Below are positions 15,632 to 24,403 of a DNA stretch of 64,000 nucleotides, one piece after another. Below the pieces are notes generated by a model. It had not been told where the DNA came from. It ran no database searches and was given only the letters and a program-made list of their open reading frames with translations. Source of the stretch: Parvibaculum sp. GTDB lineage: Bacteria > Pseudomonadota > Alphaproteobacteria > Parvibaculales > Parvibaculaceae. Position numbers and translations under genes: made by a program. The first letter of the stretch is position 1. Every line of letters begins with the position of its first letter. The DNA is taken from NCBI GenBank assembly GCA_017642695.1, contig JAEPQD010000001.1, forward strand, positions 2,055,701 to 2,119,700. Direction: 5' to 3'.

Positions 15632-15659
15632 AAAAGGGGTGCCGCGAGGCACCCCTTTT
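15632..15659 (-). terminator. Terminator of the rpsF-rpsR-rplI operon
   Basis: Perfect 12-bp arms AAAAGGGGTGCC (15632-15643) and GGCACCCCTTTT (15648-15659) around GCGA. Read on the minus strand it ends in TTTTT, 36 nt past the rplI stop. This is a classic intrinsic terminator. Confidence 0.9.
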
Positions 15660-15694
15660 CATCTCGGTCACATGCCGGCCGGAGCCGGAACGGC

Positions 15695-16309
15695 TCAGTC
15701 CTTTGCCGCGTCCTCGTCGGCGGGCGCTTCTTCCGCGCCTTCCTCGTCGTCCGAGGGGACAAGCTCTTCGGATTCGAAGAATTCGGCCGCTTCATGGGCC
15801 TCATCCTCAGCCTCGTCGCGGCGCTGGGTCAGGTCCTCGCCGGCCGCCTGACGCTGCGCTTCCTCTTCGGTCCGCGCCACATTGATCGAAATCGTGGCGG
15901 AAACCTCGGGGTGCAGCATGACGCGAATGTCATGCAGGCCGATGGTCTTGATCGGCTTGTCGAGGACGACCTGATTGCGGGCCGTGGAAAAGCCGCCGCT
16001 CGTCATCGCATCCGCGATATCGCGCGTGCTGACCGAACCGTAGAGAATGCCGGTTTCGCCGGCCTGACGCAGGACGATGAAGGCCTGACCGTTCACCTTG
16101 GCGTGAACCTGCTCGGCTTCCTTCCTGAGTTCCAGATTGCGGGCTTCAAGCTGCGCGCGCTGGCTCTCGAACTGCTCGATATTCGCCTTGGTGGCGCGGA
16201 GCGCCTTTTTCCGCGGCAGCAGAAAATTCCGTGCGAAGCCGTCCTTTACTTTGACGACATCGCCCATTTGGCCGAGTTTTTCCACCCGTTCCAGAAGTAC
16301 GACTTGCAT
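15695..16309 (-). CDS. rplI: 50S ribosomal protein L9
   Basis: L9 is a two-domain protein of the large ribosomal subunit near the L1 stalk. The 204-aa sequence starts [32 protein letters not shown], the signature of the N-terminal RNA-binding domain. It continues with the connecting helix and the C-domain ([36 protein letters not shown]). Residues after about 150 form a strongly acidic tail ([12 protein letters not shown] to PADEDAAKD) not found in the roughly 149-aa E. coli protein; longer acidic tails are known in alphaproteobacteria. It is the last gene of rpsF-rpsR-rplI, 22 nt after rpsR. Confidence 0.97.
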   Translation of the reverse strand: MQVVLLERVEKLGQMGDVVKVKDGFARNFLLPRKKALRATKANIEQFESQRAQLEARNLELRKEAEQVHAKVNGQAFIVLRQAGETGILYGSVSTRDIADAMTSGGFSTARNQVVLDKPIKTIGLHDIRVMLHPEVSATISINVARTEEEAQRQAAGEDLTQRRDEAEDEAHEAAEFFESEELVPSDDEEGAEEAPADEDAAKD

Positions 16310-16331
16310 CGCTCAGTCTCCTTTCCGGGCC

Positions 16332-16574
16332 TTAGCTGATGACGTAGGGAAGAAGCGACAGGAACCGCGCGCGCTTGATGGCGCGGGCGAGTTCACGCTG
16401 CTTCTTGGCCGAAACGGCCGTGATGCGCGAGGGGACGATCTTGCCGCGCTCGGAAACGTAGCGCTGCAGGAGCTTCACGTCCTTGTAGTCGATCTTCGGA
16501 GCGTTGGCGCCGGAGAACGGGCAGGTCTTGCGGCGGCGGAAGAACGGCCGGCGTGCGGGTTGCGAGGTGCCCAT
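16332..16574 (-). CDS. rpsR: 30S ribosomal protein S18
   Basis: S18 binds 16S rRNA as a dimer with S6 on the platform of the small subunit. The 80-aa protein has [17 protein letters not shown] at the start, [18 protein letters not shown] in the middle and [20 protein letters not shown], the conserved S18 helix. Its ATG overlaps the rpsF stop by one base (TAATG), giving tight translational coupling that keeps S6 and S18 equal. Confidence 0.97.
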   Translation of the reverse strand: MGTSQPARRPFFRRRKTCPFSGANAPKIDYKDVKLLQRYVSERGKIVPSRITAVSAKKQRELARAIKRARFLSLLPYVIS

Positions 16575-17041
16575 TATTCATTGCCTCCATCGGTGCTTTC
16601 TTCACGGTCCCGGCGCGGCGGACGGTCGCCGAAGCGGCTGCTGCGGTCGCCTCCGCGGTCTCCGCGATCGCCACGGTCGCCGAAGCGGTTGCCGCGATCG
16701 CCCCGGTCGCCACGATCGCCGCGGCTTTGCATCATCGCCGACTGGTCCGTCTCGTGTTCGTCCACGCGGATCGTGAGGAACCGGATCACGTCGTCGCTGA
16801 TGCCCATCTGGCGTTCCATCTCCGCGACCGCAGTGTGCGGCGCGTCGATATTCATCAGCGTGTAATGACCTTTGCGGTTCTTCTTCACCTTGAACGCAAG
16901 GTTGCGAAGACCCCAGTATTCGGTCTTGCCGACAGAACCGCCCTGTTCCTTGATAAGGGTCGAGTATTGCTCGGTGAGCGCCTCGACCTGCTGCTGCGAC
17001 ACGTCCTGTCGCGCAATGAATACGTGCTCGTAGAGAGCCAT
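16574..17041 (-). CDS. rpsF: 30S ribosomal protein S6 with GDR-repeat tail
   Basis: S6 partners S18 in the 30S platform. Residues 1 to about 100 are the canonical fold ([53 protein letters not shown]). The remaining 50 or so residues are low-complexity repeats of GDR ([15 protein letters not shown], then [17 protein letters not shown], then DRPPRRDRE), giving a long Arg/Asp/Gly tail. Total length is 155 aa against about 131 in E. coli, whose S6 has a glutamate-modified tail instead. It is the first gene of the operon, with a candidate promoter at 17215-17242. Confidence 0.97.
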   Translation of the reverse strand: MALYEHVFIARQDVSQQQVEALTEQYSTLIKEQGGSVGKTEYWGLRNLAFKVKKNRKGHYTLMNIDAPHTAVAEMERQMGISDDVIRFLTIRVDEHETDQSAMMQSRGDRGDRGDRGNRFGDRGDRGDRGGDRSSRFGDRPPRRDREESTDGGNE

Positions 17042-17154
17042 TGAGCCTTTTCCTTTTTTGTCCAGCCTTGGCGCAAAGCCCCCTTTGAGCCCTCAAAAAG
17101 GCTCGAAAGGACCACCAAAGAAGCGGAGACACCGGAACCCGGACTTTCATCCTG

Positions 17155-17173
17155 CCATGCCGGAAAGGCATGG
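17155..17173 (-). promoter_or_regulatory. Hairpin in rpsF leader, possible S6:S18 site
   Basis: Arms CCATGCC (17155-17161) and GGCATGG (17167-17173) with a 5-nt loop form a stable stem in the rpsF leader RNA; read on the minus strand the loop is TTTCC followed by GG. Bacterial rpsF leaders often carry a stem with a CCG element bound by S6:S18 for feedback. The match here rests on position and the CCG only. Confidence 0.35.
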
Positions 17174-17214
17174 TGTTCCGTTCAGCCTCCAACCAAGGCC
17201 TTCAGAAGGGCGGC

Positions 17215-17242
17215 AATATACGGAAAATGCGAGGCAAGGCAA
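17215..17242 (-). promoter_or_regulatory. Candidate promoter of rpsF operon
   Basis: On the minus strand TTGCCT (17242-17237), a 16-bp spacer and TATATT (17220-17215) fit a sigma-70-type promoter, about 174 nt upstream of the rpsF ATG. The intergenic stretch 17042-17380 holds no credible gene. It must also contain the divergent fabD promoter. Confidence 0.45.
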
Positions 17243-17380
17243 GGGATTTAACGCCACGGGCTCGGCTTGACTCGAGCCGGTCAGAGAGTATCACTTGGCG
17301 CACGAAACGGGCCTCGGCCTGACCACAAAAAAGCCGGGAACCTGCGGTCTTTGCGGGTTAACGGTAAGCAGGGAGCGAGG

Positions 17381-18322
17381 ATGACGAGGGCCTTCACCTT
17401 TCCGGGACAGGGATCGCAGGCGGTCGGAATGGGCCGCGAGCTGGCGGAGGCGTTCGCCTCGGCGCGCGAAGTCTTCGGCGAGGTGGACGACGCGCTGGGC
17501 CAGAACCTCTCGAAATTGATGTGGGAAGGTCCGCAGGAGGATCTGACACTCACCGAGAACGCGCAGCCCGCGATCATGGCCGTCAGTCTCGCAGTTATCC
17601 GCACCCTCGAAAAGGAAGGTAGCTTCGTTCTCTCGGACAAGGCGGCCTTCGTCGCCGGTCACTCGCTCGGCGAATATTCGGCGCTTGCCGCGGCGGGCTC
17701 GTTCACCATCGCCGATACGGCGCGTCTCCTGAAGCGTCGCGGCCAGGCAATGCAGCGCGCTGTCCCGGTGGGTGAGGGTGCCATGGCAGCGCTCCTCGGT
17801 CTCGAGTTCGACCAGGCGGCGGAAGTCGCGAGCGAGGCCGCGCAAGGAGAAGTCTGCGCGGCGGCGAACGACAACGGCGGCGGCCAGGTCGTCGTTTCCG
17901 GTGCCAGGAAGGCCGTCGAACGGGCTATCGAGATTGCGAAGACGAAGGGCGCAAAGCGGAGCATGCTGCTGCCTGTGAGCGCACCGTTCCATTGTTCGTT
18001 GATGCAGCCGGCTGCGGATGAGATGGCGGAAGCTCTCGGCGGCGTCGATCTCAAGTCGCCCTCGGTGCCGCTGGTCGCGAACGTCACCGCGTCGCGCGTC
18101 GCCGATCCGGCGACGATCCGTGATCTGCTGGTGAAGCAGGTGACAGGCATGGTGCGCTGGCGCGAGAGCGTGCTTTATATGGAAGCTGAAGGCGTATCGA
18201 GCTTCGTGGAAGTCGGTGCAGGCAAAGCGCTTTCCGGCATGGTCAAGCGCATTGCGAAGGAACCCGAAATCCTGTCGGTCGGTACGCCGGGCGATGTTGA
18301 AGCATTTTTGAAGACGATCTGA
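17381..18322 (+). CDS. fabD: Malonyl-CoA:ACP transacylase
   Basis: FabD moves malonyl from CoA to acyl carrier protein to feed fatty-acid elongation. The 313-aa protein begins MTRAFTFPGQGSQAVGMG and has the nucleophile elbow GHSLGEYSALAA (S95). NGGGQVVVSG, VSAPFHCSLM (catalytic His) and VEVGAGKALSGMVKRI follow. I chose the ATG at 17381, preceded by GGGAGCGAGG, over an in-frame extension to 17267 that is unlike the family. It leads a plus-strand run fabD-fabG-acpP-fabF, with fabG 13 nt downstream. Confidence 0.97.
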   Translation: MTRAFTFPGQGSQAVGMGRELAEAFASAREVFGEVDDALGQNLSKLMWEGPQEDLTLTENAQPAIMAVSLAVIRTLEKEGSFVLSDKAAFVAGHSLGEYSALAAAGSFTIADTARLLKRRGQAMQRAVPVGEGAMAALLGLEFDQAAEVASEAAQGEVCAAANDNGGGQVVVSGARKAVERAIEIAKTKGAKRSMLLPVSAPFHCSLMQPAADEMAEALGGVDLKSPSVPLVANVTASRVADPATIRDLLVKQVTGMVRWRESVLYMEAEGVSSFVEVGAGKALSGMVKRIAKEPEILSVGTPGDVEAFLKTI

Positions 18323-18335
18323 CAAAGGAGCCCGC

Positions 18336-19073
18336 ATGTTCGACCTCACAGGCAAATGCGCGCTGGTGACCGGGGCTTCCGGCGGCATCGGCTCGGACAT
18401 TGCTCGGGCACTTCACGCGCAGGGGGCCGTCGTTGCGCTCTCGGGTACGCGGAAGGAGGCCTTGGACAAGCTCGCGGGCGAACTGGGCGAGCGCACGCAC
18501 GTCGTTCCTTGCAACCTTTCCGATGCGGAAGCCGTGGATGCGCTGCCGAAGCAGGCTGAAGAGGCCATGGGAAGCCTCGATGTTCTGATCAACAATGCAG
18601 GCCTGACGCGCGACAACCTCTTCATGCGCATGAAGGACGAGGAGTGGGACGAGGTTATCCGCGTCAATCTCACGGCTGCCTTCCGTTTGTCGCGCGGTGT
18701 GCTGCGCGGGATGATGAAACGCCGCTGGGGCCGCATCGTCGGAATCACCTCGGTTGTCGGTGTGACCGGTAATCCGGGGCAGGGAAACTATGCTGCGTCC
18801 AAGGCAGGCATGATCGGCATGACCAAATCGCTGGCGCAGGAAGTGGCGAGCCGCAACATCACGGCGAACTGCATTGCGCCGGGTTTCATCCGTAGCGCCA
18901 TGACCGACGCGTTGAATGAGGATCAGCAATCCCGGATCATGTCGACGATTCCCGCCGGACGACTCGGCGAGGCAAGCGAGATTGCGGCGGCTGCCGTCTA
19001 TCTGGCGAGCGAGGAAGCCGCGTATGTGACAGGCCAGACGCTGCACGTGAACGGCGGTATGGCAATGATCTAG
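18336..19073 (+). CDS. fabG: 3-oxoacyl-ACP reductase
   Basis: FabG reduces 3-oxoacyl-ACP with NADPH in each fatty-acid elongation round. The 245-aa short-chain dehydrogenase has the cofactor motif VTGASGGIG (residues 11-19), NNAGLTRDNLFMRM typical of FabG, the catalytic ITSVVG serine and the YAASKAG Tyr/Lys pair. The C-terminus is TGQTLHVNGGMAM. AAGGAG precedes the ATG. It is co-directional with fabD (13-nt gap). A 258-nt gap to acpP suggests acpP has an added promoter. Confidence 0.97.
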   Translation: MFDLTGKCALVTGASGGIGSDIARALHAQGAVVALSGTRKEALDKLAGELGERTHVVPCNLSDAEAVDALPKQAEEAMGSLDVLINNAGLTRDNLFMRMKDEEWDEVIRVNLTAAFRLSRGVLRGMMKRRWGRIVGITSVVGVTGNPGQGNYAASKAGMIGMTKSLAQEVASRNITANCIAPGFIRSAMTDALNEDQQSRIMSTIPAGRLGEASEIAAAAVYLASEEAAYVTGQTLHVNGGMAMI

Positions 19074-19331
19074 CCCGACGGTCCTGACGGGACGCCGGAA
19101 AGATCAACGAATTCAGGAGTATAGTGTGCGTTGCGGCCCTTCTGCGTTTGCTGGTGCAGGGCCGAAAAGTGTGTTACCTAAGCCCTCGATTTGGCTTGCG
19201 GTCCTGCCTTGAAATGGGCCAGAAGAGGGGCAACCTTTCCGCCGTATTCGATCACATCCAGTCCTCGATTGCCTAAAGCGAGCAGCGGGATGTGCGAGGC
19301 CGGTTAAAACCAAGAGATCTGAGGACTTGAA

Positions 19332-19571
19332 ATGAGTGATATCGCTGAACGCTTGAAGAAGATCGTCGTCGAGCATCTGGGCGTCGACGCCGACAAGGTC
19401 ACCGAGAACGCAAGCTTTATCGATGATCTGGGCGCGGACAGTCTCGACAACGTCGAGCTGGTGATGGCGTTCGAGGAAGAATTCGGCGTGGAAATCCCTG
19501 ATGATGCCGCCGAAAAGATCCTGACGGTGAAGGACGCGATCGAGTTCGTTAAGGCGAACGCGAAGTCCTGA
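19332..19571 (+). CDS. acpP: Acyl carrier protein
   Basis: ACP carries growing acyl chains on a phosphopantetheine arm. The 79-aa acidic protein has the attachment motif [18 protein letters not shown] with S37 as the modified serine. The length and sequence are those of housekeeping AcpP. GAGGAC lies just upstream of the ATG. The 258-nt spacer before it (19074-19331) holds no credible gene and probably carries a strong promoter, since AcpP is needed in excess. Confidence 0.98.
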   Translation: MSDIAERLKKIVVEHLGVDADKVTENASFIDDLGADSLDNVELVMAFEEEFGVEIPDDAAEKILTVKDAIEFVKANAKS

Positions 19572-19672
19572 TCTTCGGTTTCTGACGATATGTCCGGGAG
19601 TACGAGTGCTCCCGGACTGTCGTTCCTGTAAGTCGTTCCGGCCTTCGGATCGAGGTGGGAGTGTTCATCGGC

Positions 19673-20929
19673 ATGAGACGGGTCGTCGTCACTGGATTGG
19701 GAATGGTGTCGCCGCTCGGTTGCGGCGTTGAGACCACCTGGAGCCGGATTCTCAAGGGTGAATCCGGTGCGCGGAAGATCGAGAAGTTCGACGTCTCGGA
19801 CCTTCCCTGCAAGATTGCTATGCCCGTTCCCCGCGAAGGCGAGGGGGCGTTCACTCCCGATGACTGGATGGATCCGAAGGAATCGAAGCGCGTCGACGAT
19901 TTCATCGTCTATGCGATGTCGGCCGCGACTCAGGCGCTGAACGATGCCGGATGGAAGCCTTCCACCGAGGAAGAAAAGTGCCGCACCGGTACCATGATCG
20001 GTTCGGGTATCGGCGGCCTTGAGGGCATTGCTGAAACAGCGATCACCCTGCAGGAAAAAGGCCCTCGGCGGGTCAGCCCTTTCTTTATCACCGGCCGTCT
20101 CATCAATCTTACATCTGGTTATGTCTCGATCGAGCATGGCCTCAAGGGGCCTAACCACTCCGTCGTGACCGCCTGCTCGACAGGCGCACATGCAATTGGT
20201 GATGCGGCGCGCCTGATTGCGCTCGACGATGCCGACGTGATGGTTGCGGGCGGCGCGGAGTCCGCAATCTGCCGTATCGGCATAGCCGGTTTCGCGGCCT
20301 GCCGGGCCCTCTCGACCGGTTACAATGACACGCCAGAAAAGGCCTCGCGGCCCTATGATGCCGATCGCGACGGTTTCGTGATGGGCGAGGGGGCGGGCAT
20401 CGTCGTTCTTGAGGAATACGAGCACGCCAAGGCGCGCGGCGCGAAGATGTATGGCGAAGTCGTCGGCTACGGCCTGTCGGGCGACGCCTATCACGTGACG
20501 GCGCCGCCGGAAGATGGCGAAGGTGGTTTCCGCTCCATGCAGGCAGCGTTGAAGCGGGCGGGGATATCTCCTTCCGATCTCGACTATGTGAACGCCCACG
20601 GCACATCCACCATGGCCGATACGATCGAACTCGGTGCCGTGACGCGGCTCCTCGGCAATGCGGTCGAGAAGGTTTCGATGTCGTCGACCAAATCTTCCAT
20701 CGGACATTTGCTCGGCGCAGCCGGTGCCGTGGAAGCGATCTTCTGCCTGCTCGCCATGCGCGACAGCAAGCTGCCGCCCACGATCAACCTCGACAACCCT
20801 GCGGTTGAAACGTTGATCGACCTCGTGCCGAACAAGACGCGGGACAAGGAAGTGAATTACGCGCTCAGCAATTCCTTTGGCTTCGGCGGTACCAACGCAT
20901 CGCTGGTGATGAAAAAGGTCGATGGTTGA
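19673..20929 (+). CDS. fabF: 3-oxoacyl-ACP synthase II
   Basis: FabF condenses malonyl-ACP with acyl-ACP. The 418-aa protein starts MRRVVVTGLGMVSPLG and has the active-site cysteine in VVTACSTGAHAI (C168). The histidines are in NAHGTSTMADTIE and SSIGHLLGAAGAVEA, and the C-terminal NSFGFGGTNASLV is present. The ATG at 19673 matches the family N-terminus; GTG codons at 19655 and 19661 in the same frame are alternatives closer to the GAGGTGGGAG sequence. Its stop overlaps the proposed TTG start of mltG. Confidence 0.97.
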   Translation: MRRVVVTGLGMVSPLGCGVETTWSRILKGESGARKIEKFDVSDLPCKIAMPVPREGEGAFTPDDWMDPKESKRVDDFIVYAMSAATQALNDAGWKPSTEEEKCRTGTMIGSGIGGLEGIAETAITLQEKGPRRVSPFFITGRLINLTSGYVSIEHGLKGPNHSVVTACSTGAHAIGDAARLIALDDADVMVAGGAESAICRIGIAGFAACRALSTGYNDTPEKASRPYDADRDGFVMGEGAGIVVLEEYEHAKARGAKMYGEVVGYGLSGDAYHVTAPPEDGEGGFRSMQAALKRAGISPSDLDYVNAHGTSTMADTIELGAVTRLLGNAVEKVSMSSTKSSIGHLLGAAGAVEAIFCLLAMRDSKLPPTINLDNPAVETLIDLVPNKTRDKEVNYALSNSFGFGGTNASLVMKKVDG

Positions 20930-21999
20930 CGGGCGACGATAACACGCCTGACGCGTCTGAAACCGGCAGCGCCGAAGCCGCGACGGCGGCATCCCCCAAA
21001 CGGCGCGGGCGCCTCGCACGCTTTGTCCTCGCTCTTTTGATTGCCTTGCCTTTAGGAGCGCTGCTTGCGGCCGGAGGAGCTTTTCTCTACGGCAAATATC
21101 TCTTCGAGGCAGATGGTTCCCATGACGAGGCGGAAATCGTCATGCTGGAGCCCGGCATGGGCGTGCGCGCCATTGCGAACCGGCTGGAGAGAGAGGGCGT
21201 CATCTCCAACGCCCGTATCTTTCTCGTTGGCGTCCGTCTCAATCGCGCCGATGGCAGCCTGAAGGCGGGGGAATACGAAATCCCCGCCCATGCGAGCATG
21301 GCGACCATCATGGGCATCCTGCGCGAGGGGCGTTCCATCCTGCATCGGATCACGATACCGGAAGGCCTGACCAGCGAGCAGGCCATGCAGCTGGTGGAAG
21401 CACACCCCGTCCTTGTTGGCGAAATGCCAGAAACCCCGCCCGAGGGTACGCTGCTGCCCGAGACCTACAGCTTCACGCGCGGCGAAACCCGCAAGGAAAT
21501 CGTGGCGGAGATGAAGGCCGCAGCGGCGCAGCTTATCGACGAGGCGTGGGAGAACCGCGCCGAAGGCCTGCCTTTCGATACCAGGGAGGAGGCAATTATT
21601 CTCGCCTCAATCGTGGAGAAGGAGACGGGTGTGGCCTCGGAGCGGCCGCGCGTTGCCGCGGTCTTCGTCAATCGACTCAAGACGCCGATGCGCCTTCAGT
21701 CCGACCCCACGATCATCTACGGCCTGGTCGGCGGGAGAGGCGCTCTTGGTCGCCCGATCCGGCGCAGCGAACTTGACCGGTTGACGCCTTACAACACCTA
21801 CCTCGTGGACGGCCTGCCACCGACGCCGATCTGCAATCCGGGCCGCGCTTCCATCGAAGCTGTGCTCAATCCTCCCGAGACGGACGAGCTCTATTTTGTC
21901 GCGGACGGTACCGGCGGGCATGCCTTTTCACGCACCCTGAAGGAGCATCAGGAGCGTGTGCGTGAATGGCGGCGGATCGAAAGCGAGCGGGCCGAATAG
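20926..21999 (+). CDS. mltG: Endolytic murein transglycosylase MltG
   Basis: MltG (YceG-like) cleaves nascent glycan strands and sets peptidoglycan chain length. The 357-aa protein has a cytoplasmic N-terminus, one membrane helix (about residues 28-52), a LysM-like region (EPGMGVRAIANRLEREGVI) and the catalytic core with ASIVEKETG (active-site Glu), LQSDPTIIYG and PTPICNPGRASIEA. It appears to start at a TTG overlapping the fabF stop (TTGA), which implies coupling with fabF. The fabF-mltG-yicC-gmk order is widely conserved in alphaproteobacteria. Confidence 0.94.
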   Translation: MTGDDNTPDASETGSAEAATAASPKRRGRLARFVLALLIALPLGALLAAGGAFLYGKYLFEADGSHDEAEIVMLEPGMGVRAIANRLEREGVISNARIFLVGVRLNRADGSLKAGEYEIPAHASMATIMGILREGRSILHRITIPEGLTSEQAMQLVEAHPVLVGEMPETPPEGTLLPETYSFTRGETRKEIVAEMKAAAAQLIDEAWENRAEGLPFDTREEAIILASIVEKETGVASERPRVAAVFVNRLKTPMRLQSDPTIIYGLVGGRGALGRPIRRSELDRLTPYNTYLVDGLPPTPICNPGRASIEAVLNPPETDELYFVADGTGGHAFSRTLKEHQERVREWRRIESERAE

Positions 22000-22067
22000 G
22001 CGTGCAGAAAGAACCCCCTGGCCTGCTATAGTCGCGCGACGCAAGAATATGATTCCGGAGAGACCCG

Positions 22068-22958
22068 ATGCCGCTTAACAGCATGACAGGCTTTGCCCGC
22101 GTCGAAGGCACGCTGGGCGCCGCGCGCTGGCACTGGGAATTGCGGAGCGTCAACGGCAAAGGACTGGACGCGCGCTTGCGTCTCCCTCAGGGCATGGACA
22201 CGCTTGAGCCCCGGCTGCGGACAGAACTTGCCAAGCATCTGCGCCGGGGCAACTGTCAGGTTACCTTGACGCTCGACCGGACGACAGAGACCGCCCCCCT
22301 GAGAGTGAACCGGCAGGCGCTTCGCGTGGTTCTGGAAGCGATCGGCGAACTGCAACGCGAGATGGAGGTGATGCCTCCTCGGCCGGAAGGCATACTTGCG
22401 CTGAAGGGTGTTCTCGAGAATTCGGAAGAGGCGGAAGAAAACGAGGAGAGCCGGGCAGCGTTCGACGATGCTCTCGTGGCGTCCTTCGCCGACGCCGCTA
22501 CGGCCCTCGCGGCCGCCCGCGCGCAGGAAGGTGCAAAGCTCGAAGGCGTACTGCGTGCTCATGTTGATGAAATCGAACGGCTGACCGGTGAAGCGGCCTC
22601 GAGCCCCGGTGCAATGCCTCAGGCCGTGCAAAGCCGCCTCTCGGATCAACTCAAGGAATTGCTTGGAGCGTCACCTGCGCTTTCCGACGAACGCCTCGCG
22701 CAGGAAGTGGCGCTTCTTGCAACGAAGGCCGATGTGCGAGAAGAACTCGACAGGTTGGCTGCGCATGTTGCGCAGGCCCGCGAACTGATGGACAGCGCAG
22801 AGCCGGTCGGCCGCCGCTTGGATTTTCTGACCCAGGAACTTAACCGCGAGGCGAACACGCTATGCTCCAAGGCGGCCGATGTCAGTCTGACGCGGATCGG
22901 TCTCGGTTTGAAGGCGGTGATCGATCAATTTCGCGAACAGATTCAGAACGTGGAGTGA
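22068..22958 (+). CDS. YicC/YloC family endoribonuclease
   Basis: This 296-aa cytoplasmic protein begins MPLNSMTGFARVEG with the YicC N-terminal domain (WELRSVNGKGLDARLRLPQG). It ends with the DUF1732 domain (RRLDFLTQELNREANTLCSKAADVSLTRIGLGLKAVIDQFREQIQNVE). YicC proteins are endoribonucleases acting on some small RNAs. GGAGAG lies upstream of the ATG. gmk starts 8 nt after its stop, matching the conserved yicC-gmk pair. Confidence 0.95.
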   Translation: MPLNSMTGFARVEGTLGAARWHWELRSVNGKGLDARLRLPQGMDTLEPRLRTELAKHLRRGNCQVTLTLDRTTETAPLRVNRQALRVVLEAIGELQREMEVMPPRPEGILALKGVLENSEEAEENEESRAAFDDALVASFADAATALAAARAQEGAKLEGVLRAHVDEIERLTGEAASSPGAMPQAVQSRLSDQLKELLGASPALSDERLAQEVALLATKADVREELDRLAAHVAQARELMDSAEPVGRRLDFLTQELNREANTLCSKAADVSLTRIGLGLKAVIDQFREQIQNVE

Positions 22959-22966
22959 TCGAGGAA

Positions 22967-23605
22967 ATGACCGGGATCGCCATACACCGCCGCGGTCTGA
23001 TGCTCGTGCTGTCCTCACCTTCTGGCGCCGGCAAGACGACACTTTCGCGTCGGCTTCTCGAGAGTGACCACGAGATCGATATGTCCGTGTCGGCTACGAC
23101 ACGGAAGCCACGGCCGGGCGAGGTGGAAGGTGAGGACTACTTCTTCCTCACCACGGAAGACTTCGGCATCATGCGCAACAGAGGCGACTTCCTCGAAAGC
23201 GCAAAGGTTTTCGACAACTACTATGGGACGCCGCGCAAACCGGTCGAAGAGGCGTTGGCTCAAGGCCATGACGTTCTCTTTGATATCGATTGGCAGGGGA
23301 CGCAGCAGCTTGACGAAACAGCGCCCGAAGACTTGGTGAAGGTGTTCATTCTGCCTCCTTCCGTGCAGGAACTTGAGCGCCGTCTTGAGAAGCGCGCACA
23401 GGACCCGGCCGACGTTGTGGCGGCGCGCATGGCTAAAGCATCTGATGAGATTAGTCACTATCAAGAGTATGACTACATCATCATCAATGAAAACATGGAC
23501 AATGCTTTCGCCGAATTACAGGCGATACTTCGCGCGGAGCGGTTGCGGCGGCGTCGACTTACAGGTCTGTCGAATTTCGTGAAGCAGCTTCGCGAAGCAT
23601 TGTGA
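22967..23605 (+). CDS. gmk: Guanylate kinase
   Basis: Guanylate kinase phosphorylates GMP to GDP. The 212-aa protein has the P-loop LSSPSGAGKTTLSRRL. SVSATTRKPRPGEVEGEDYFF and DFLESAKVFDNYYGTPRKPVE bind GMP, and VLFDIDWQGTQQL follows. I chose the ATG at 22967, preceded by GAGGAA and 8 nt after the yicC stop; an in-frame reading from 22862 lies inside yicC. It ends the conserved fab-mltG-yicC-gmk run. In many relatives rsmA follows convergently, but here a 12-kb sugar island intervenes. Confidence 0.97.
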   Translation: MTGIAIHRRGLMLVLSSPSGAGKTTLSRRLLESDHEIDMSVSATTRKPRPGEVEGEDYFFLTTEDFGIMRNRGDFLESAKVFDNYYGTPRKPVEEALAQGHDVLFDIDWQGTQQLDETAPEDLVKVFILPPSVQELERRLEKRAQDPADVVAARMAKASDEISHYQEYDYIIINENMDNAFAELQAILRAERLRRRRLTGLSNFVKQLREAL

Positions 23606-23621
23606 GGCCGGGGAAACACGA

Positions 23622-24401
23622 ATGACGAAAGTGGTGATACTGGCTGGTGGTCTCGGAACGAGAATATCCGAGGAGAGTCAGCTGCGACCCAAGCCGATGA
23701 TCGAGATCGGAGGCCGTCCGATCCTCTGGCACATCATGAAAATCTACACGCAATTCGGGCACACCGACTTTGTGATCTGCCTCGGATATCGCGGCTATAT
23801 GATCAAGGAATATTTTGCGAACTATGTGCTGCACTCGTCGGACGTGACAATCGATGCTGCAACTGGAGAGGTCATCTTTCATCAAAAGGCGAGCGAGCCC
23901 TGGCGGGTGACGCTGGTCGATACGGGCGCCGACACACTTACCGGTGGGCGCGTGAAACGTGTGAAGGATTATCTCGACCCCAACGAGACCTTTTTCATGA
24001 CCTATGGCGACGGAGTCGCCGATGTCGACATCAATGCTCTTCTTGCTTTCCACAAGAAGAATGGCAAGGAAGCCACGTTGACCAGGGTAGTGCCGCCAGG
24101 ACGCTACGGCGCTCTGGAACTCAGCGGCGACAAAGTAGCCCGCTTCATTGAAAAGCCGCCGGGTGACAATGCCTGGATAAATGGAGGATTCTTCGCGCTT
24201 GAACCCTCTGTGCTTGACCGGATCGAGGGCGACCGGAGTTCGTTTGAAGGTGAACCTCTTATGAGGCTTGCAAGCGATGGCGAACTGATGAGCTTTCCCC
24301 ACACCGGATTCTGGCAGCCTATGGATACGCTGCGCGACAAAAATCACCTGGAAGATCTGTGGGCGCGCGGAGATGCGCCCTGGAAGACCTGGAAGGACTG
24401 A
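23622..24401 (+). CDS. rfbF: Glucose-1-phosphate cytidylyltransferase
   Basis: This enzyme makes CDP-glucose from CTP and glucose-1-phosphate, the first step to CDP-deoxysugars. The 259-aa protein has VVILAGGLGTRISEESQLRPKPMIEIGG at the start, with the nucleotide-binding loop and catalytic lysine. FFMTYGDGVADVDI (metal-binding Asp), GRYGALEL and FIEKPPGDNAWINGGFF follow. It begins 16 nt after gmk, so it may read from the upstream operon. It is the first gene of the plus-strand CDP-sugar set. Confidence 0.95.
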   Translation: MTKVVILAGGLGTRISEESQLRPKPMIEIGGRPILWHIMKIYTQFGHTDFVICLGYRGYMIKEYFANYVLHSSDVTIDAATGEVIFHQKASEPWRVTLVDTGADTLTGGRVKRVKDYLDPNETFFMTYGDGVADVDINALLAFHKKNGKEATLTRVVPPGRYGALELSGDKVARFIEKPPGDNAWINGGFFALEPSVLDRIEGDRSSFEGEPLMRLASDGELMSFPHTGFWQPMDTLRDKNHLEDLWARGDAPWKTWKD

Positions 24402-24403
24402 TC

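Noticed and set aside
14222-16339. 705-aa plus-strand open frame across cfa and rplI
   Set aside because: It crosses a strong terminator and two recognised genes on the other strand, so it is a shadow frame.
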